A DNA stretch of 53,661 nt, from NCBI GenBank assembly GCA_024235315.1, contig JACKMP010000010.1:1-53661 (forward strand), read 5' to 3'. The notes beneath the pieces were generated by a model. That model was given only the letters and a program-made list of their open reading frames with translations. It ran no database searches and was not told where the DNA came from. Each line of letters begins with the position of its first letter. Position 1 is the stretch's first letter. A program made the position numbers and the translations under genes. Below, piece by piece: positions 43,587 to 52,197 of the stretch. Source of the DNA: Chromatiaceae bacterium (GTDB lineage Bacteria > Pseudomonadota > Gammaproteobacteria > Chromatiales > Chromatiaceae).

Positions 43587-45188
43587 GATTCTGTTGAAAA
43601 ACTCGTTATAGAGAAGCATCGAGTCAGGGCTGGCTACCGATAGCAGGGAGTATTGCCCTGGTGGTTGCCATCATCATGGTTCGATGATGGCTTGGTTAGG
43701 GTAATCGGGGCGATTTCTCGTCATGCAGGCACACCTATCCTGCAATCGGGCGGCCCGTGTCCACGCAGTTTGGCGAGTTTTCTGAGGTTCTGAGCTGTCG
43801 CGGCCAGCAGGAACTCATCATTGGCACCACTGAGTCCGCGCAGCCGAAGGCGGTCAAAACGCAGTATGCGCTTGAGATGTGCAAACAGCATCTCAACCTT
43901 CTTGCGTTCACAGCGCGATTGGCGATATTCAGGCGTGTCCGCAATCTTCCTGGCCACATCCCGTGCATCCTCGTGGAGGCTCCGCGCGATGTGGCGGTGT
44001 GAGGTATTCGGGCAGCACTGCTGTTTCAATGCACAGGTTGTGCAATCAGCTTTACTCGCCCTGTAGATAATCGTATTGGCCTTCGTGATACCGGTACGTG
44101 GTTTCGTGAAATTGCGCAGCCCGTGGCGTAGCAACTTACCCGCCGGGCATTGGTATGCATCACTTTCTGCCTGCCACGTGAAATCAGTGATGGAGAAGGT
44201 ATCATCCTGACGCTGACGCTTGTCCCAGACCGGTATATGCGGCGTGATTTGCTTTTCGCCCACCAGCCAGGCGAGCATCGGTGCAGCACCATAGGCTGTA
44301 TCGCCGATCAACTTCTCGGGCTTGAGATCCAGACGCGCTTCGACACGCTCGAGCAGTTTCTTCGTAATCTCTACTTCTGCGGTGCGATAGGCTGGTGTGG
44401 CCTCCACATCCAAGATCACACCACACTCAGTATCGATCAGGTAATTCGTCGAGTAAGCAAAGAAGGTCGGACCTCCGGGTGCCGCTGTCCAACGGGCCTG
44501 CGGGTCGGTCAACGAGACGGACTTCGGCATAACACCGGTCGCGGCCTCACGATCCAACGCCGACAGATACTCACGTACCGGACGCGTCGCCAAGACCGGA
44601 TCATGCCAGTCGATCTCTTCGCTACCGGGCACGCCGCGCTGACGACTGGCATCCGCTTTGATCGTGCTGGCGTCTATCGCGAAACCTTCGCCACGGATCA
44701 GTCCCTCGGCCATGCAGCGCGCAACGACATCTTCAAACACAACACGGAAGGCTTCGCTGTCACGAAACCGGCCATGACGATTCTTGGAGAAAGTCGAATG
44801 GTTCGGGACTTCACCTTCCAGCCCAAGCTGGCAGAACCAGCGATAGGCGAGATTCAGATGCACTTCTTCGCATAGCCGGCGCTCAGAGCGAATGCCGAAG
44901 CAGTACCCAACGATCAGCATGCGGACCATCAGCCCCGGATCAACTGAAGGGCGGCCCGTCGTGCTGTAAAAATCGCTGAGATGCTCGCGCAGATGATTCA
45001 GGTCGAGAAAGGTATCGATCTGGCGCAAAAGATGGTCGGGTGGGATGTGCTTCTCAATGCAAAACTCATAAAACAGTGCGTTCTGTCCTGGAGGCAGCTG
45101 GCCCATCATCAGAAACAATCCTCATCGACGATAGCTTGATCAATTATTGCTTCAGAACATCGCCACCGGGGAGTTTTTCAACAGAATC
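43587..45188 (-). mobile_element. IS1182-like insertion sequence, second element, complete
   Basis: A 1602-bp element with perfect 18-bp inverted repeats: GATTCTGTTGAAAAACTC at 43587-43604 and its complement at 45171-45188. It is flanked by a 4-bp direct repeat GTCC (43583-43586 and 45189-45192). It carries one intact transposase and differs in sequence from the first IS1182-like element, so it is a separate arrival. A solo copy of its end lies at 47213-47230. Confidence 0.92.
43721..45109 (-). CDS. IS1182-like transposase
   Basis: A 462-residue transposase of the IS5/IS1182 type: DUF772-like N-terminus (GRPSVDPGLMVRMLIVGYCF; LEGEVPNHSTFSKNRHGRF), catalytic core with FAIDASTIKADAS, then NYLIDTECGVILDVEATPA and LIGDTAYGAAPML, and the C-terminal section KVEMLFAHLKRILRFDRLRLR with the expected Glu. 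A Cys-rich segment (DCTTCALKQQCCP) is typical of the group. ATG 45109 is used; the longer reading to 45118 begins with TTG. Confidence 0.92.
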   Translation of the reverse strand: MMGQLPPGQNALFYEFCIEKHIPPDHLLRQIDTFLDLNHLREHLSDFYSTTGRPSVDPGLMVRMLIVGYCFGIRSERRLCEEVHLNLAYRWFCQLGLEGEVPNHSTFSKNRHGRFRDSEAFRVVFEDVVARCMAEGLIRGEGFAIDASTIKADASRQRGVPGSEEIDWHDPVLATRPVREYLSALDREAATGVMPKSVSLTDPQARWTAAPGGPTFFAYSTNYLIDTECGVILDVEATPAYRTAEVEITKKLLERVEARLDLKPEKLIGDTAYGAAPMLAWLVGEKQITPHIPVWDKRQRQDDTFSITDFTWQAESDAYQCPAGKLLRHGLRNFTKPRTGITKANTIIYRASKADCTTCALKQQCCPNTSHRHIARSLHEDARDVARKIADTPEYRQSRCERKKVEMLFAHLKRILRFDRLRLRGLSGANDEFLLAATAQNLRKLAKLRGHGPPDCRIGVPA

Positions 45189-45282
45189 GTCCAAGAAGAG
45201 ACATTCACGACACCGCGTCCGGGGCGGCAGAATCCATTAAACGGAAACAAGTCTGATTAAGAGAAATCGGTCGGAACTACAG

Positions 45283-45306
45283 CGTCCCCGGCGGTCACCG
45301 GGGACG
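45283..45306 (-). terminator. Hairpin 3' of the PEP-CTERM-like gene
   Basis: CGTCCCCGG (45283-45291) pairs perfectly with CCGGGGACG (45298-45306) around a 6-base loop, 27 bases after the stop of the minus-strand gene. Only weak T content follows. Confidence 0.55.
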
Positions 45307-45333
45307 TGACTTGAAAATCTTTTACGATGCTGT

Positions 45334-46635
45334 CTACGAATCAGTGGGCCGTCCACGGCGACGGGTCGTCACAACCAGGGGCAGCAATGCGGAAAGTGCC
45401 AGCGACAACGGCGACGCCACCGGCACAAACTGTGTGATTGGCGTCATGCTGCCGGTGAAACGGCCGCTCCCTGTAAAGGTCAGCGTCGTCAAAAATGCCG
45501 TGGTGTTGGCTGGGTCGATCATCAACGCCGGATCGATACCTAGGATCGTGAACATGCTGACGCCGCCAAGTGCGAAGTCATAGCGCTGATTCGGCTGCAA
45601 CATTATGGTGTCGCCACCGACCAGCAACAGGTAATGGTCGACGTCGGCGGGAGTCAAATCGAGCGGAATCATCACCGATTCAAACAATGGATCGCCGGCA
45701 CCAACAACATACTCGTAGCCGATGGCAACGAACGGGTCGATGACGTAGTCTTCACCTTCCGAGACCTCGAAATCGAAGTTGAATGTGCCTTCCATGTCGA
45801 CAGTCGGCAAAGCGACCGGCCCGACCCCCTCCGGAAGGAGTGTGAAATTGGCGAACGTCGATGACCGATTGAACAGGGAACTGACATCACGCGACGGATC
45901 GTTTGCGCGAGTCTCGATTCGCAACTCGTATGCCTCGCCTTCGACGAACGGATATAACCCCAGAATGTTGAAGCTGATCGATTTCTCAGAACCGCCATCC
46001 CAGTCGATCGGCGTGCCCGGCGTCGCGGTGACTTGACGACGATCCGACTCACGGATCACGGTGACACGGTAGTTGTTGTAAACAACGTCCGTTTCCGGAA
46101 TCTTCCACGACAACAAGCCGTTGCCATCGAGCGTGATGTCGGTTGCCAACGGAATCGGGTTGCTCGCAAAAGCGCTTGGTATCGTGTTGACCGCAGTACT
46201 GACGATCTCGGCATCAGGATTCGGGGTCGGCGCAGTGCTTGCGTTCGGTAGCGCAATGATGTTCCACGAGCCGTCGAGGAAACTGTCGTTCCAGTTTGGC
46301 GATCTCGTATACTCGTTCGGAATCGCCGGCCCGAAAAACGGCGTAGCTTCCAAGCGGTACCCGGTCGGATCGCCGTTGTTGTCGAACTGCTCGACGAACA
46401 CTCGGGTGTCGTCCCTTGGCAATCCTGGCGTGGTCGTATCGGATACCTTGATTGATAGCACGAAGCGGTCACCGGTCGCACGTGTGCTGCTCGGCCCTCT
46501 ATAGTCGCGGTAGATGTTAGAGTTGGCTTGGATGTCAACTAGGCTGGAGTCTTGGATAACAGTCGCATGGGTCAGCGGGCTTCCGCCGAAGAGGATTCCG
46601 GCGGCAAGCGCCCCGGCAATCGATATTCTTTTCAT
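45334..46635 (-). CDS. Exported PEP-CTERM-like surface protein
   Basis: A 433-residue secreted protein I cannot name. It has a signal peptide (MKRISIAGALAAGILFGGSP, ending near THA), a beta-rich acidic body rich in Asn, Asp and Thr with fibronectin-like stretches (LLSWKIPETDVVYNNYRV), and a C-terminal signal FVPVASPLSLALSALLPLVV followed by TTRRRGRP. Pro-Ser/Ala-Pro, hydrophobic helix and Arg cluster fit PEP-CTERM sorting, which needs an exosortase (not in the window). ATG 46635 has a GGGGGA ribosome site; the ORF extends to 46740 without support. It lies between IS1182 and the integrase fragment, inside the island. Confidence 0.7.
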   Translation of the reverse strand: MKRISIAGALAAGILFGGSPLTHATVIQDSSLVDIQANSNIYRDYRGPSSTRATGDRFVLSIKVSDTTTPGLPRDDTRVFVEQFDNNGDPTGYRLEATPFFGPAIPNEYTRSPNWNDSFLDGSWNIIALPNASTAPTPNPDAEIVSTAVNTIPSAFASNPIPLATDITLDGNGLLSWKIPETDVVYNNYRVTVIRESDRRQVTATPGTPIDWDGGSEKSISFNILGLYPFVEGEAYELRIETRANDPSRDVSSLFNRSSTFANFTLLPEGVGPVALPTVDMEGTFNFDFEVSEGEDYVIDPFVAIGYEYVVGAGDPLFESVMIPLDLTPADVDHYLLLVGGDTIMLQPNQRYDFALGGVSMFTILGIDPALMIDPANTTAFLTTLTFTGSGRFTGSMTPITQFVPVASPLSLALSALLPLVVTTRRRGRPTDS

Positions 46636-46750
46636 TGTTTGTCCCCCGAGAACGAATTTGAGATTCGCCGTGTGGCGGGGAAATTTCCACAACTGGAGAA
46701 CTTCCCTGTCGCCGCTCGTAACGGTGTGAGCAAAATTCATACCGCAATCG

Positions 46751-47119
46751 TTAAGTACCGAGAGTGATTAACAAAACTGCGTGGTGTCGGAATATCTGCA
46801 GTATTTTATTGTAAAGAAAGCCAACACTTCTGATCGTCTCGGTCAACTCGAACTGCACCGGCCGCTGCGTCTTTCGCTGGACGATCATGGCCCTGGGCAG
46901 GATCTGATCGGCGTGCATCACGTCGCGCACCCGCAGGCTCACCAGATCGCAACCACGCAGCTTGCTGTCGATTGCTAGGTTGAACATGGCCAGGTCGCGG
47001 ACCTGGCGCCCGTTCAGCAGGTGGAGTCGAATGGCCCAGATATCCTTTGGCTTGAGCGGTGGTTTCTGGCCGACCAGCTTGCCTTTGTTCCAGGGCTCGT
47101 AGGTTTGAACGGTCTCCAT
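46751..47119 (-). pseudogene. Tyrosine recombinase (phage-type integrase), C-terminally truncated
   Basis: 122 codons matching the front of a small tyrosine integrase: METVQTYEPWNKGKLVGQKP, then LLNGRQVRDLAMFNLAIDSK, LRGCDLVSLRVRDV with the first catalytic Arg, and VQRKTQRPVQFELTE with the Lys of the beta-hairpin. After about residue 93 the sequence changes to an unrelated AT-rich tail (FLYNKILQIF). The HxxR and Tyr nucleophile part is missing, so it should be inactive. It lies about 0.9 kb from tRNA-Asn and may be the remains of the enzyme that inserted the island (inference). Confidence 0.8.
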
Positions 47120-47212
47120 GTCAGGCTCCCTCGTAGTTGATGGGGGTCTGATTGTGCCGCCGAGTCGCGGATGGCAACTTTCAGGCGCTCACCTGAACGC
47201 GTGCAACCGGCC

Positions 47213-47230
47213 GATACTGTTGAAAAACTC
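47213..47230 (+). repeat. Solo inverted-repeat end of the second IS1182-like element
   Basis: GATACTGTTGAAAAACTC matches the 18-bp terminal repeat at 43587-43604 with one mismatch (A for T), but no transposase is attached. It is immediately preceded by an 18-base sequence (47195-47212) that also abuts the first IS1182-like element (41810-41827) with one mismatch. Confidence 0.75.
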
Positions 47231-47982
47231 CACGGTCCCAGCAGAGACGCAGAGAGAAACACAGGGTCAAGCCGTTACAGTCGTGCGCAACATCGGCTGA
47301 AGTGGGTAAGCTCTTAGCCGCGTGGAGGTATTTGCTGGTATAGGACTGCGAGTCTCCTGTGCGCCCATAGGGTACGGGGTCATCCGTCCAATAGCTTCAG
47401 TTTGATCTGGTTTTTCTGCCGAGCCGGTGTCCTGCCGGTAGCGACCGATTAATGTTGGGAGGGGCCGCTCCAGCGGGTCCGGTTTCCAGAAGTTCGACGG
47501 TCTTTATCAGCACTTCCTTAAGGACCGTTCAGGGTCGGTTTGAGCCATCCCCGCTGGGCCAGCTGTAAAGCATCCCGATGCCGTCGATTAGGAGATGCTT
47601 AAGGACCGCTCGGGATCGACTACGGTCGGATGGGCAATCAAAGAGCTGCCGTTCGGGGTGATCTCCCAGCCTATGTCCGGTAACCGCACCACTGCGGCCA
47701 TAGCCGGACCAGATGCTGAACGACCGCTTCGGCCCAATTGCCGAAGTAGATCATCCGGCAGGTATCAGCTTGGAGCAAACCTTTGGGTGTCCGGCGCGTA
47801 GTTGAGGTGGCTGGCCGCTCCTGGCCGGGAACATGCATTTCCGTCAATTGGGGTTTCGGCGGAATCAGCTTTGGTCGCAGGTGGGAATGGGGGCGCGCCG
47901 GCAGGAGTAAAGTCGGCGCCCGTCTTGGTCGTGCCGTGTCGTGTTGCCGAAAAGTGTCCCATTGGGAACTTTTCAAATAAGA
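47231..47982. other. Non-coding stretch with diverged direct repeats and a palindrome
   Basis: No convincing gene is seen. Two imperfect 21-base direct repeats share CTTAAGGACCG followed by 7 of 10 bases (47517-47537 and 47598-47617), 81 bases apart. An imperfect palindrome with arms GAAAAGT / ACTTTTC (47949-47974) lies just before the tRNA-Asn terminator. The sequence looks like decayed or repeat-derived DNA at the end of the island. Confidence 0.6.
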
Positions 47983-48003
47983 AAGCCCGCACAAAGCGGG
48001 CTT
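47983..48003 (-). terminator. Rho-independent terminator of tRNA-Asn
   Basis: AAGCCCGC / GCGGGCTT with a 5-base loop, followed on the minus strand by TTTCTTATTTG, 17 bases after the tRNA 3' end. Confidence 0.85.
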
Positions 48004-48020
48004 AACTTATTGTTTGTGTT

Positions 48021-48095
48021 TGGCTCCCCCGGCAAGATTCGAACTTGCGACCAACGGATTAACAGTCCGCTGCGCTACCGCTGCGCCACAGGGGA
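48021..48095 (-). tRNA. tRNA-Asn (anticodon GTT)
   Basis: 75 bases on the minus strand with an encoded CCA end. The acceptor stem TCCCCTG pairs with CGGGGGA (one G-U), the anticodon loop is CTGTTAA with anticodon GTT, the T-arm is GCAAGTTCGAATCTTGC, and the D-arm is GGCGCAGCGGTAGCGC-like. Discriminator base G. Its last 9 bases plus 5 downstream bases recur at 38134-38147. Confidence 0.96.
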
Positions 48096-48199
48096 ATATT
48101 GGCGAGCGCGAAGTTTACTTTTCCTGTCCCCTTTCGGTCAAGACTCTGTCACCCGCCGGATGACCAGGAAATGGCCGGGTTTTGCAGCTGGGCGGTCGC

Positions 48200-48757
48200 C
48201 TAGGTACAGGACACCGGGCGGTTGTCCGCGGTCTTTTTGTCCACCCGCGCGCGGCCACTGCCGTATAGCACCACCGCGCGGTTTGCATCACCGGTATCGC
48301 CCAGACAGACGCTGAACGTGGTGTTGCTGCCCCAGGCGCTGCCGTCGGCGCTAAACGTGACGGCAGGTCGTCCTGCGGTGCTGAACAATTGCAGCTCGCG
48401 TTGTTGGGCGGCCTGTACGCGCAGCAGTTCCTCGTTCGGGTCGAGTCTGCGGTTGCCGTCGTTGTCCATGAATACAATGTAGCCGCGCTGCCAGCCGCGG
48501 GGATCGCCGGAACAGCTCTCGCCGTCGTCGCTCGGACACAGGCTTACCTTCTTCTGGCGTGTCACCGCTTCGTTGCGCGCATATCGAAGGTGCGTCAGCA
48601 GTTGATTCGCCGTACTTGTGATCTGCGAGCGGCCGGCGAACGCCGACCAGCCGGGCAGCACCACCGCAAGCGAGACGCCGGCAACGGCGAGGGTGGTAAC
48701 CAGTTCAACCAGGGTGAGGCCACGCGCGCGGCGCGGCAATGAGTTTTCGACGTCCAT
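48200..48757 (-). CDS. FimT/GspH-type minor pseudopilin
   Basis: A 185-residue type IV pilin-like protein. It has a short basic leader, prepilin peptidase site G|LTLVELV with Glu at +5, and the N-terminal helix LVTTLAVAGVSLAVVLPGW, then a GspH-type domain with CPSDDGESCSGD, QRGYIVFMDNDGNRRLDPNE, a VCLGDTGDANRAVVLYGSGR strand and a C-terminal Cys (PVSCT). Such proteins prime type IV pili or type II secretion pseudopili at the inner membrane. ATG 48757 has AGGAGG 9 bases upstream. No other pilus genes are nearby, as is common for FimT. Confidence 0.88.
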   Translation of the reverse strand: MDVENSLPRRARGLTLVELVTTLAVAGVSLAVVLPGWSAFAGRSQITSTANQLLTHLRYARNEAVTRQKKVSLCPSDDGESCSGDPRGWQRGYIVFMDNDGNRRLDPNEELLRVQAAQQRELQLFSTAGRPAVTFSADGSAWGSNTTFSVCLGDTGDANRAVVLYGSGRARVDKKTADNRPVSCT

Positions 48758-48840
48758 GTCGATCAGCCTCCTTGCTGTCAGTGGGCGCCCGATCCGTGGG
48801 CACCCGGTTCAGGGTCAGGTCCATTCGGTCCGGCAGGTAG

Positions 48841-50028
48841 TCAACCAATCACCTTTTCGATCCGGTCGAGAGCCTTTTCGAGGTTCTGCATGCTGGTCGC
48901 TATCGAGATGCGGGCATGACCGCCCAGACCGAATGCGGTGCCGGGTACCAGCGCCACGCCGGCATGCTCGATCAGGTGTTCGGCGAGCTGCAGGTCGTCA
49001 TTCACGCCGTCGATCGCATCGATCAGGCCCTTCACCGAGGGAAATACATAGAAGGTGCCGTCTGTTGCCAGACACTCGATGCCGGTCATGCCGTTCAGGC
49101 GTTCGACCACGTAGTCGTGGCGCTTCTTGAACTGCACCAGCATCTCGCCGATGCAGTCCTGCGGACCGTTCAGTGCAGCCTCGGCCGCATACTGCGAGAT
49201 CGAGGTCGGGTTGGAGGTGCTCTGCGACTGGATCTTCTTCATCGCCTTGATGATCTCGGCCGGGCCGCCGGCATAGCCGATACGCCAGCCGGTCATCGAA
49301 TAGGCCTTGGACACGCCGTTGAGCACCAGTGTGCGGTTCATCAGGTCAGGGCAGGCGTTGACGATGTTGACGAACGGCTCGTCGGTGTTCCAGCGGATAT
49401 GCTCGTACATATCGTCGGTCGCGATCGCCACCTTCGGGAAGTCGCGCAGCACCTCGCCGAGCGCCGCCAGTTCTTCAGCGTTGTACGCCATGCCGGTCGG
49501 GTTGGACGGGCTGTTGATGACGAACAGGCGGGTCTTGTCGGTCAATGCGCCACGCAGCTGCGCCGGGGTGATCTTGAACTGCTGATCAGCGCCCGCGTGC
49601 ACCAGCACCGGCACGCCGCCGGCGAGAATCGCCATGTCCGGATACGACACCCAGTAGGGCGCAGGGATGATGACCTCGTCGCCCGGGTCCAGCATTGCCT
49701 GGGCCAGGTTGTAGAAGCTCTGCTTGCCGCCGCACGACACCAGGATCTGCTCCGGCGCATAGTCAAGGGCGTTGTCGCGCTTGAACTTGGCGATGATCGC
49801 CTGCTTCAGTCCCGGAGTGCCATCGACCGGCGTGTATTTGGTCTTGCCCTCGGCCATCGCCTTTCGGGCCGCTTCCTTGATGTGCTCGGGGGTATCGAAA
49901 TCGGGTTCACCCGCGCCCAGACCGATCACGTCCTTGCCGGCGGCACGCATCTCCGCGGCACGTGCGGTGATAGCAAGGGTGGGAGATGGCCGGACGGCCT
50001 GTACGCGACTGGAAAGCTTGATGCTCAT
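48841..50028 (-). CDS. aspC: Aspartate aminotransferase, class I/Ib
   Basis: A 395-residue PLP enzyme exchanging amino groups between aspartate and 2-oxoglutarate, possibly also using prephenate as some Ib enzymes do. Seen are GAGEPDFDTPEHI, TKYTPVDGTPGLK, the INSPSNPTGMAY segment, ATDDMYEHIRW, and the PLP lysine in NGVSKAYSMTGWRIGY. The length and motifs fit subgroup Ib (AatA/AspC of Thermus and many proteobacteria); the symbol is approximate. ATG 50028 has only a weak ribosome site. It is divergent from uvrB with about 90 bases between starts. Confidence 0.92.
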   Translation of the reverse strand: MSIKLSSRVQAVRPSPTLAITARAAEMRAAGKDVIGLGAGEPDFDTPEHIKEAARKAMAEGKTKYTPVDGTPGLKQAIIAKFKRDNALDYAPEQILVSCGGKQSFYNLAQAMLDPGDEVIIPAPYWVSYPDMAILAGGVPVLVHAGADQQFKITPAQLRGALTDKTRLFVINSPSNPTGMAYNAEELAALGEVLRDFPKVAIATDDMYEHIRWNTDEPFVNIVNACPDLMNRTLVLNGVSKAYSMTGWRIGYAGGPAEIIKAMKKIQSQSTSNPTSISQYAAEAALNGPQDCIGEMLVQFKKRHDYVVERLNGMTGIECLATDGTFYVFPSVKGLIDAIDGVNDDLQLAEHLIEHAGVALVPGTAFGLGGHARISIATSMQNLEKALDRIEKVIG

Positions 50029-50117
50029 GGGTTTTCTGCAGGTCTCTGGGTCTGCGCCCTTGGCGGATGGATGGATTGGTATGATACCGGATTGATTCGC
50101 GACCGATCACCTCCTTT

Positions 50118-52127
50118 ATGGCAAAAAAGACGTTTGCGCTGCACAGCCGTTTCGAGCCGGCCGGAGACCAGCCGGCAGCGATCGAGCGGCTGGTCGAAGG
50201 ACTGAGGGACGGCGAGGCGGGCATGACCCTGCTCGGCGTGACCGGCTCGGGCAAGACCTTCACCATCGCAAATGTGATCGACCGGGTGCAGCGGCCGGCC
50301 ATCGTGTTGGCCCCCAACAAGACGCTGGCTGCCCAGCTGTATGGCGAGTTCCGCGATTTCTTCCCGGACAGTGCCGTCGAGTACTTCGTTTCCTACTACG
50401 ACTACTACCAGCCTGAGGCCTATGTCCCGGCATCCGACACCTTTATCGAGAAGGACGCCTCGGTAAACGAGCACATCGAGCAGATGCGGCTGTCAGCGAC
50501 CAAGGCGCTGCTGGAGCGTCGCGATGTCATCGTGGTGGCGACCGTGTCATCGATCTACGGCCTGGGCGACCCGCGCCAGTACCTGCGCATGATGCTGCAC
50601 CTGTCGCGTGGCGAGCGCATCGATCAGCGCGCCATCCTGCGTCGCCTGGCGGAACTGCAATACAAGCGCAATGACGTGCAGTTGCAGCGCGGCACCTTCC
50701 GTGTGCGCGGCGAGCTGATCGACATCTACCCGGCCGAATCTGACGAGGAGGCGGTCCGGGTCGAACTGTTCGACGACGAGGTCGAGGGGATCGCATTGTT
50801 CGACCCGCTGACCGGCGAGGTGCTGCGCAAGGTCCCGCGCTACACCGTGTACCCGAAGACGCACTACGTGACGCCGCGCGAGACCATCCTGGCCGCGGTC
50901 GATGCAATCAAGATCGAACTGAAAGATCGCCTGGCACAGCTGCAGGAGGCCAACAAGCTGGTCGAGTACCAGCGCCTGCAACAACGCACCCAGTTCGATC
51001 TGGAGATGATGGTCGAGCTGGGCTATTGCTCCGGCATCGAGAACTATTCCCGCTATCTCTCCGGCCGGGCGCCAGGCGAGGGGCCGCCGACGCTGTTCGA
51101 CTACCTGCCCGAGGATGCGCTGCTGGTCGTCGACGAGTCGCATGTCACGATCCCGCAGCTGGGTGCCATGTACAAGGGTGACCGTTCGCGCAAGGAGACC
51201 CTCGTCGAATACGGATTTCGGCTACCGTCTGCACTGGACAACCGGCCGCTGCGCTTCGAGGAATTCGAGGCCAGGGCGCCGCAGACGATCTACGTCAGCG
51301 CCACGCCGCGCGACTACGAACGCCAGCACTCGGGTGCGATCGTCGAGCAGGTGGTGCGCCCGACCGGCCTGATCGATCCGGAGATCGAGGTCCGCCCGGC
51401 GATCAGCCAGGTCGACGATCTGCTGTCGGAGATCGGCAAACGCACCGCGCTGGGCGACCGCGTGCTGGTAACGACCCTCACCAAACGCATGGCCGAGGAC
51501 CTGACCGATTACCTGATCGAGCACGGCGTTCGGGTGCGCTATCTGCACTCGGACATCGATACCGTGGAGCGGGTCGAGATCATCCGCGACCTGCGCCTCG
51601 GAGAGTTCGATGTCCTGGTCGGCATCAACCTGCTGCGCGAGGGCCTGGACATGCCCGAGGTGTCACTGGTCGCGATTCTCGATGCCGACAAGGAAGGCTT
51701 CCTGCGTTCCGAGGGTTCTTTGATCCAGACCATCGGCCGCGCGGCGCGCAACGTGCGCGGCAAGGCAATCATGTACGGCGACCGCATCACAGGATCGATG
51801 CGTCGTGCGATCGACGAGACCGAGCGGCGGCGGCACAAGCAGCTGGCGTTCAACGCCGAACACGACATCACGCCGCAGACCGTGCAGAAGAACATCGCCG
51901 ATATCATGGAGGCCGCCTACCCGGGGGCACCGTCCACCGCCAGGCGGTTCGCCAAGGTGGCTGAACAGACCGCGGAATACGCGGCGATGACACCGGCGCA
52001 GATGATCCGACGGGTCAAAGAGCTGGAGAAGCAGATGTACCAACACGCCAAGGACCTGGAGTTCGAACAGGCGGCGCAGATCCGTGATCAGCTCAAGGAA
52101 CTGCAGGGCAGGGGGCTGGTGGCCTGA
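50118..52127 (+). CDS. uvrB: UvrABC excinuclease subunit B
   Basis: UvrB verifies DNA damage delivered by UvrA and recruits UvrC for incision. The 669-residue product has Walker A GVTGSGKTFT, the damage-probing beta-hairpin region YYDYYQPEAYVP, a DESH box, the late helicase motifs (LREGLDMPEVSLVAILDADK and IQTIGRAARNVRGK), and the C-terminal UVR domain (HAKDLEFEQAAQIRDQLKEL) that contacts UvrC. The start is ATG 50118 (MAKKTFALHSRFEPAGDQP). Instead of a ribosome site, the leader just before it reads GATCACCTCCTTTA, identical to the usual 16S rRNA tail. No SOS box is evident by eye. Confidence 0.97.
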   Translation: MAKKTFALHSRFEPAGDQPAAIERLVEGLRDGEAGMTLLGVTGSGKTFTIANVIDRVQRPAIVLAPNKTLAAQLYGEFRDFFPDSAVEYFVSYYDYYQPEAYVPASDTFIEKDASVNEHIEQMRLSATKALLERRDVIVVATVSSIYGLGDPRQYLRMMLHLSRGERIDQRAILRRLAELQYKRNDVQLQRGTFRVRGELIDIYPAESDEEAVRVELFDDEVEGIALFDPLTGEVLRKVPRYTVYPKTHYVTPRETILAAVDAIKIELKDRLAQLQEANKLVEYQRLQQRTQFDLEMMVELGYCSGIENYSRYLSGRAPGEGPPTLFDYLPEDALLVVDESHVTIPQLGAMYKGDRSRKETLVEYGFRLPSALDNRPLRFEEFEARAPQTIYVSATPRDYERQHSGAIVEQVVRPTGLIDPEIEVRPAISQVDDLLSEIGKRTALGDRVLVTTLTKRMAEDLTDYLIEHGVRVRYLHSDIDTVERVEIIRDLRLGEFDVLVGINLLREGLDMPEVSLVAILDADKEGFLRSEGSLIQTIGRAARNVRGKAIMYGDRITGSMRRAIDETERRRHKQLAFNAEHDITPQTVQKNIADIMEAAYPGAPSTARRFAKVAEQTAEYAAMTPAQMIRRVKELEKQMYQHAKDLEFEQAAQIRDQLKELQGRGLVA

Positions 52128-52197
52128 GCGCCGAGGATTTCTGTAAAGGCTTGCGAAGGAACGCCTGCTCCGGGTATATTCCGCGACCTGCTTTTGC

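Larger units (their letters stand above)
38134..48029. mobile_element. Putative decayed genomic island at tRNA-Asn
   Basis: About 9.9 kb lies between the intact tRNA-Asn and a 14-base direct repeat of its 3' end. The geometry is that of a tyrosine-integrase island: intact tRNA, island on its 3' side, then the duplicated 3' end followed by the old tRNA terminator and core genes. A truncated tyrosine recombinase lies 0.9 kb from the tRNA. The content differs from the flanks: three IS elements, a solo IS end, long non-coding stretches with visibly more A/T, a sulfur globule protein and PEP-CTERM-type ORFs. The repeat is short, so comparison with an empty site is needed. Confidence 0.5.
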
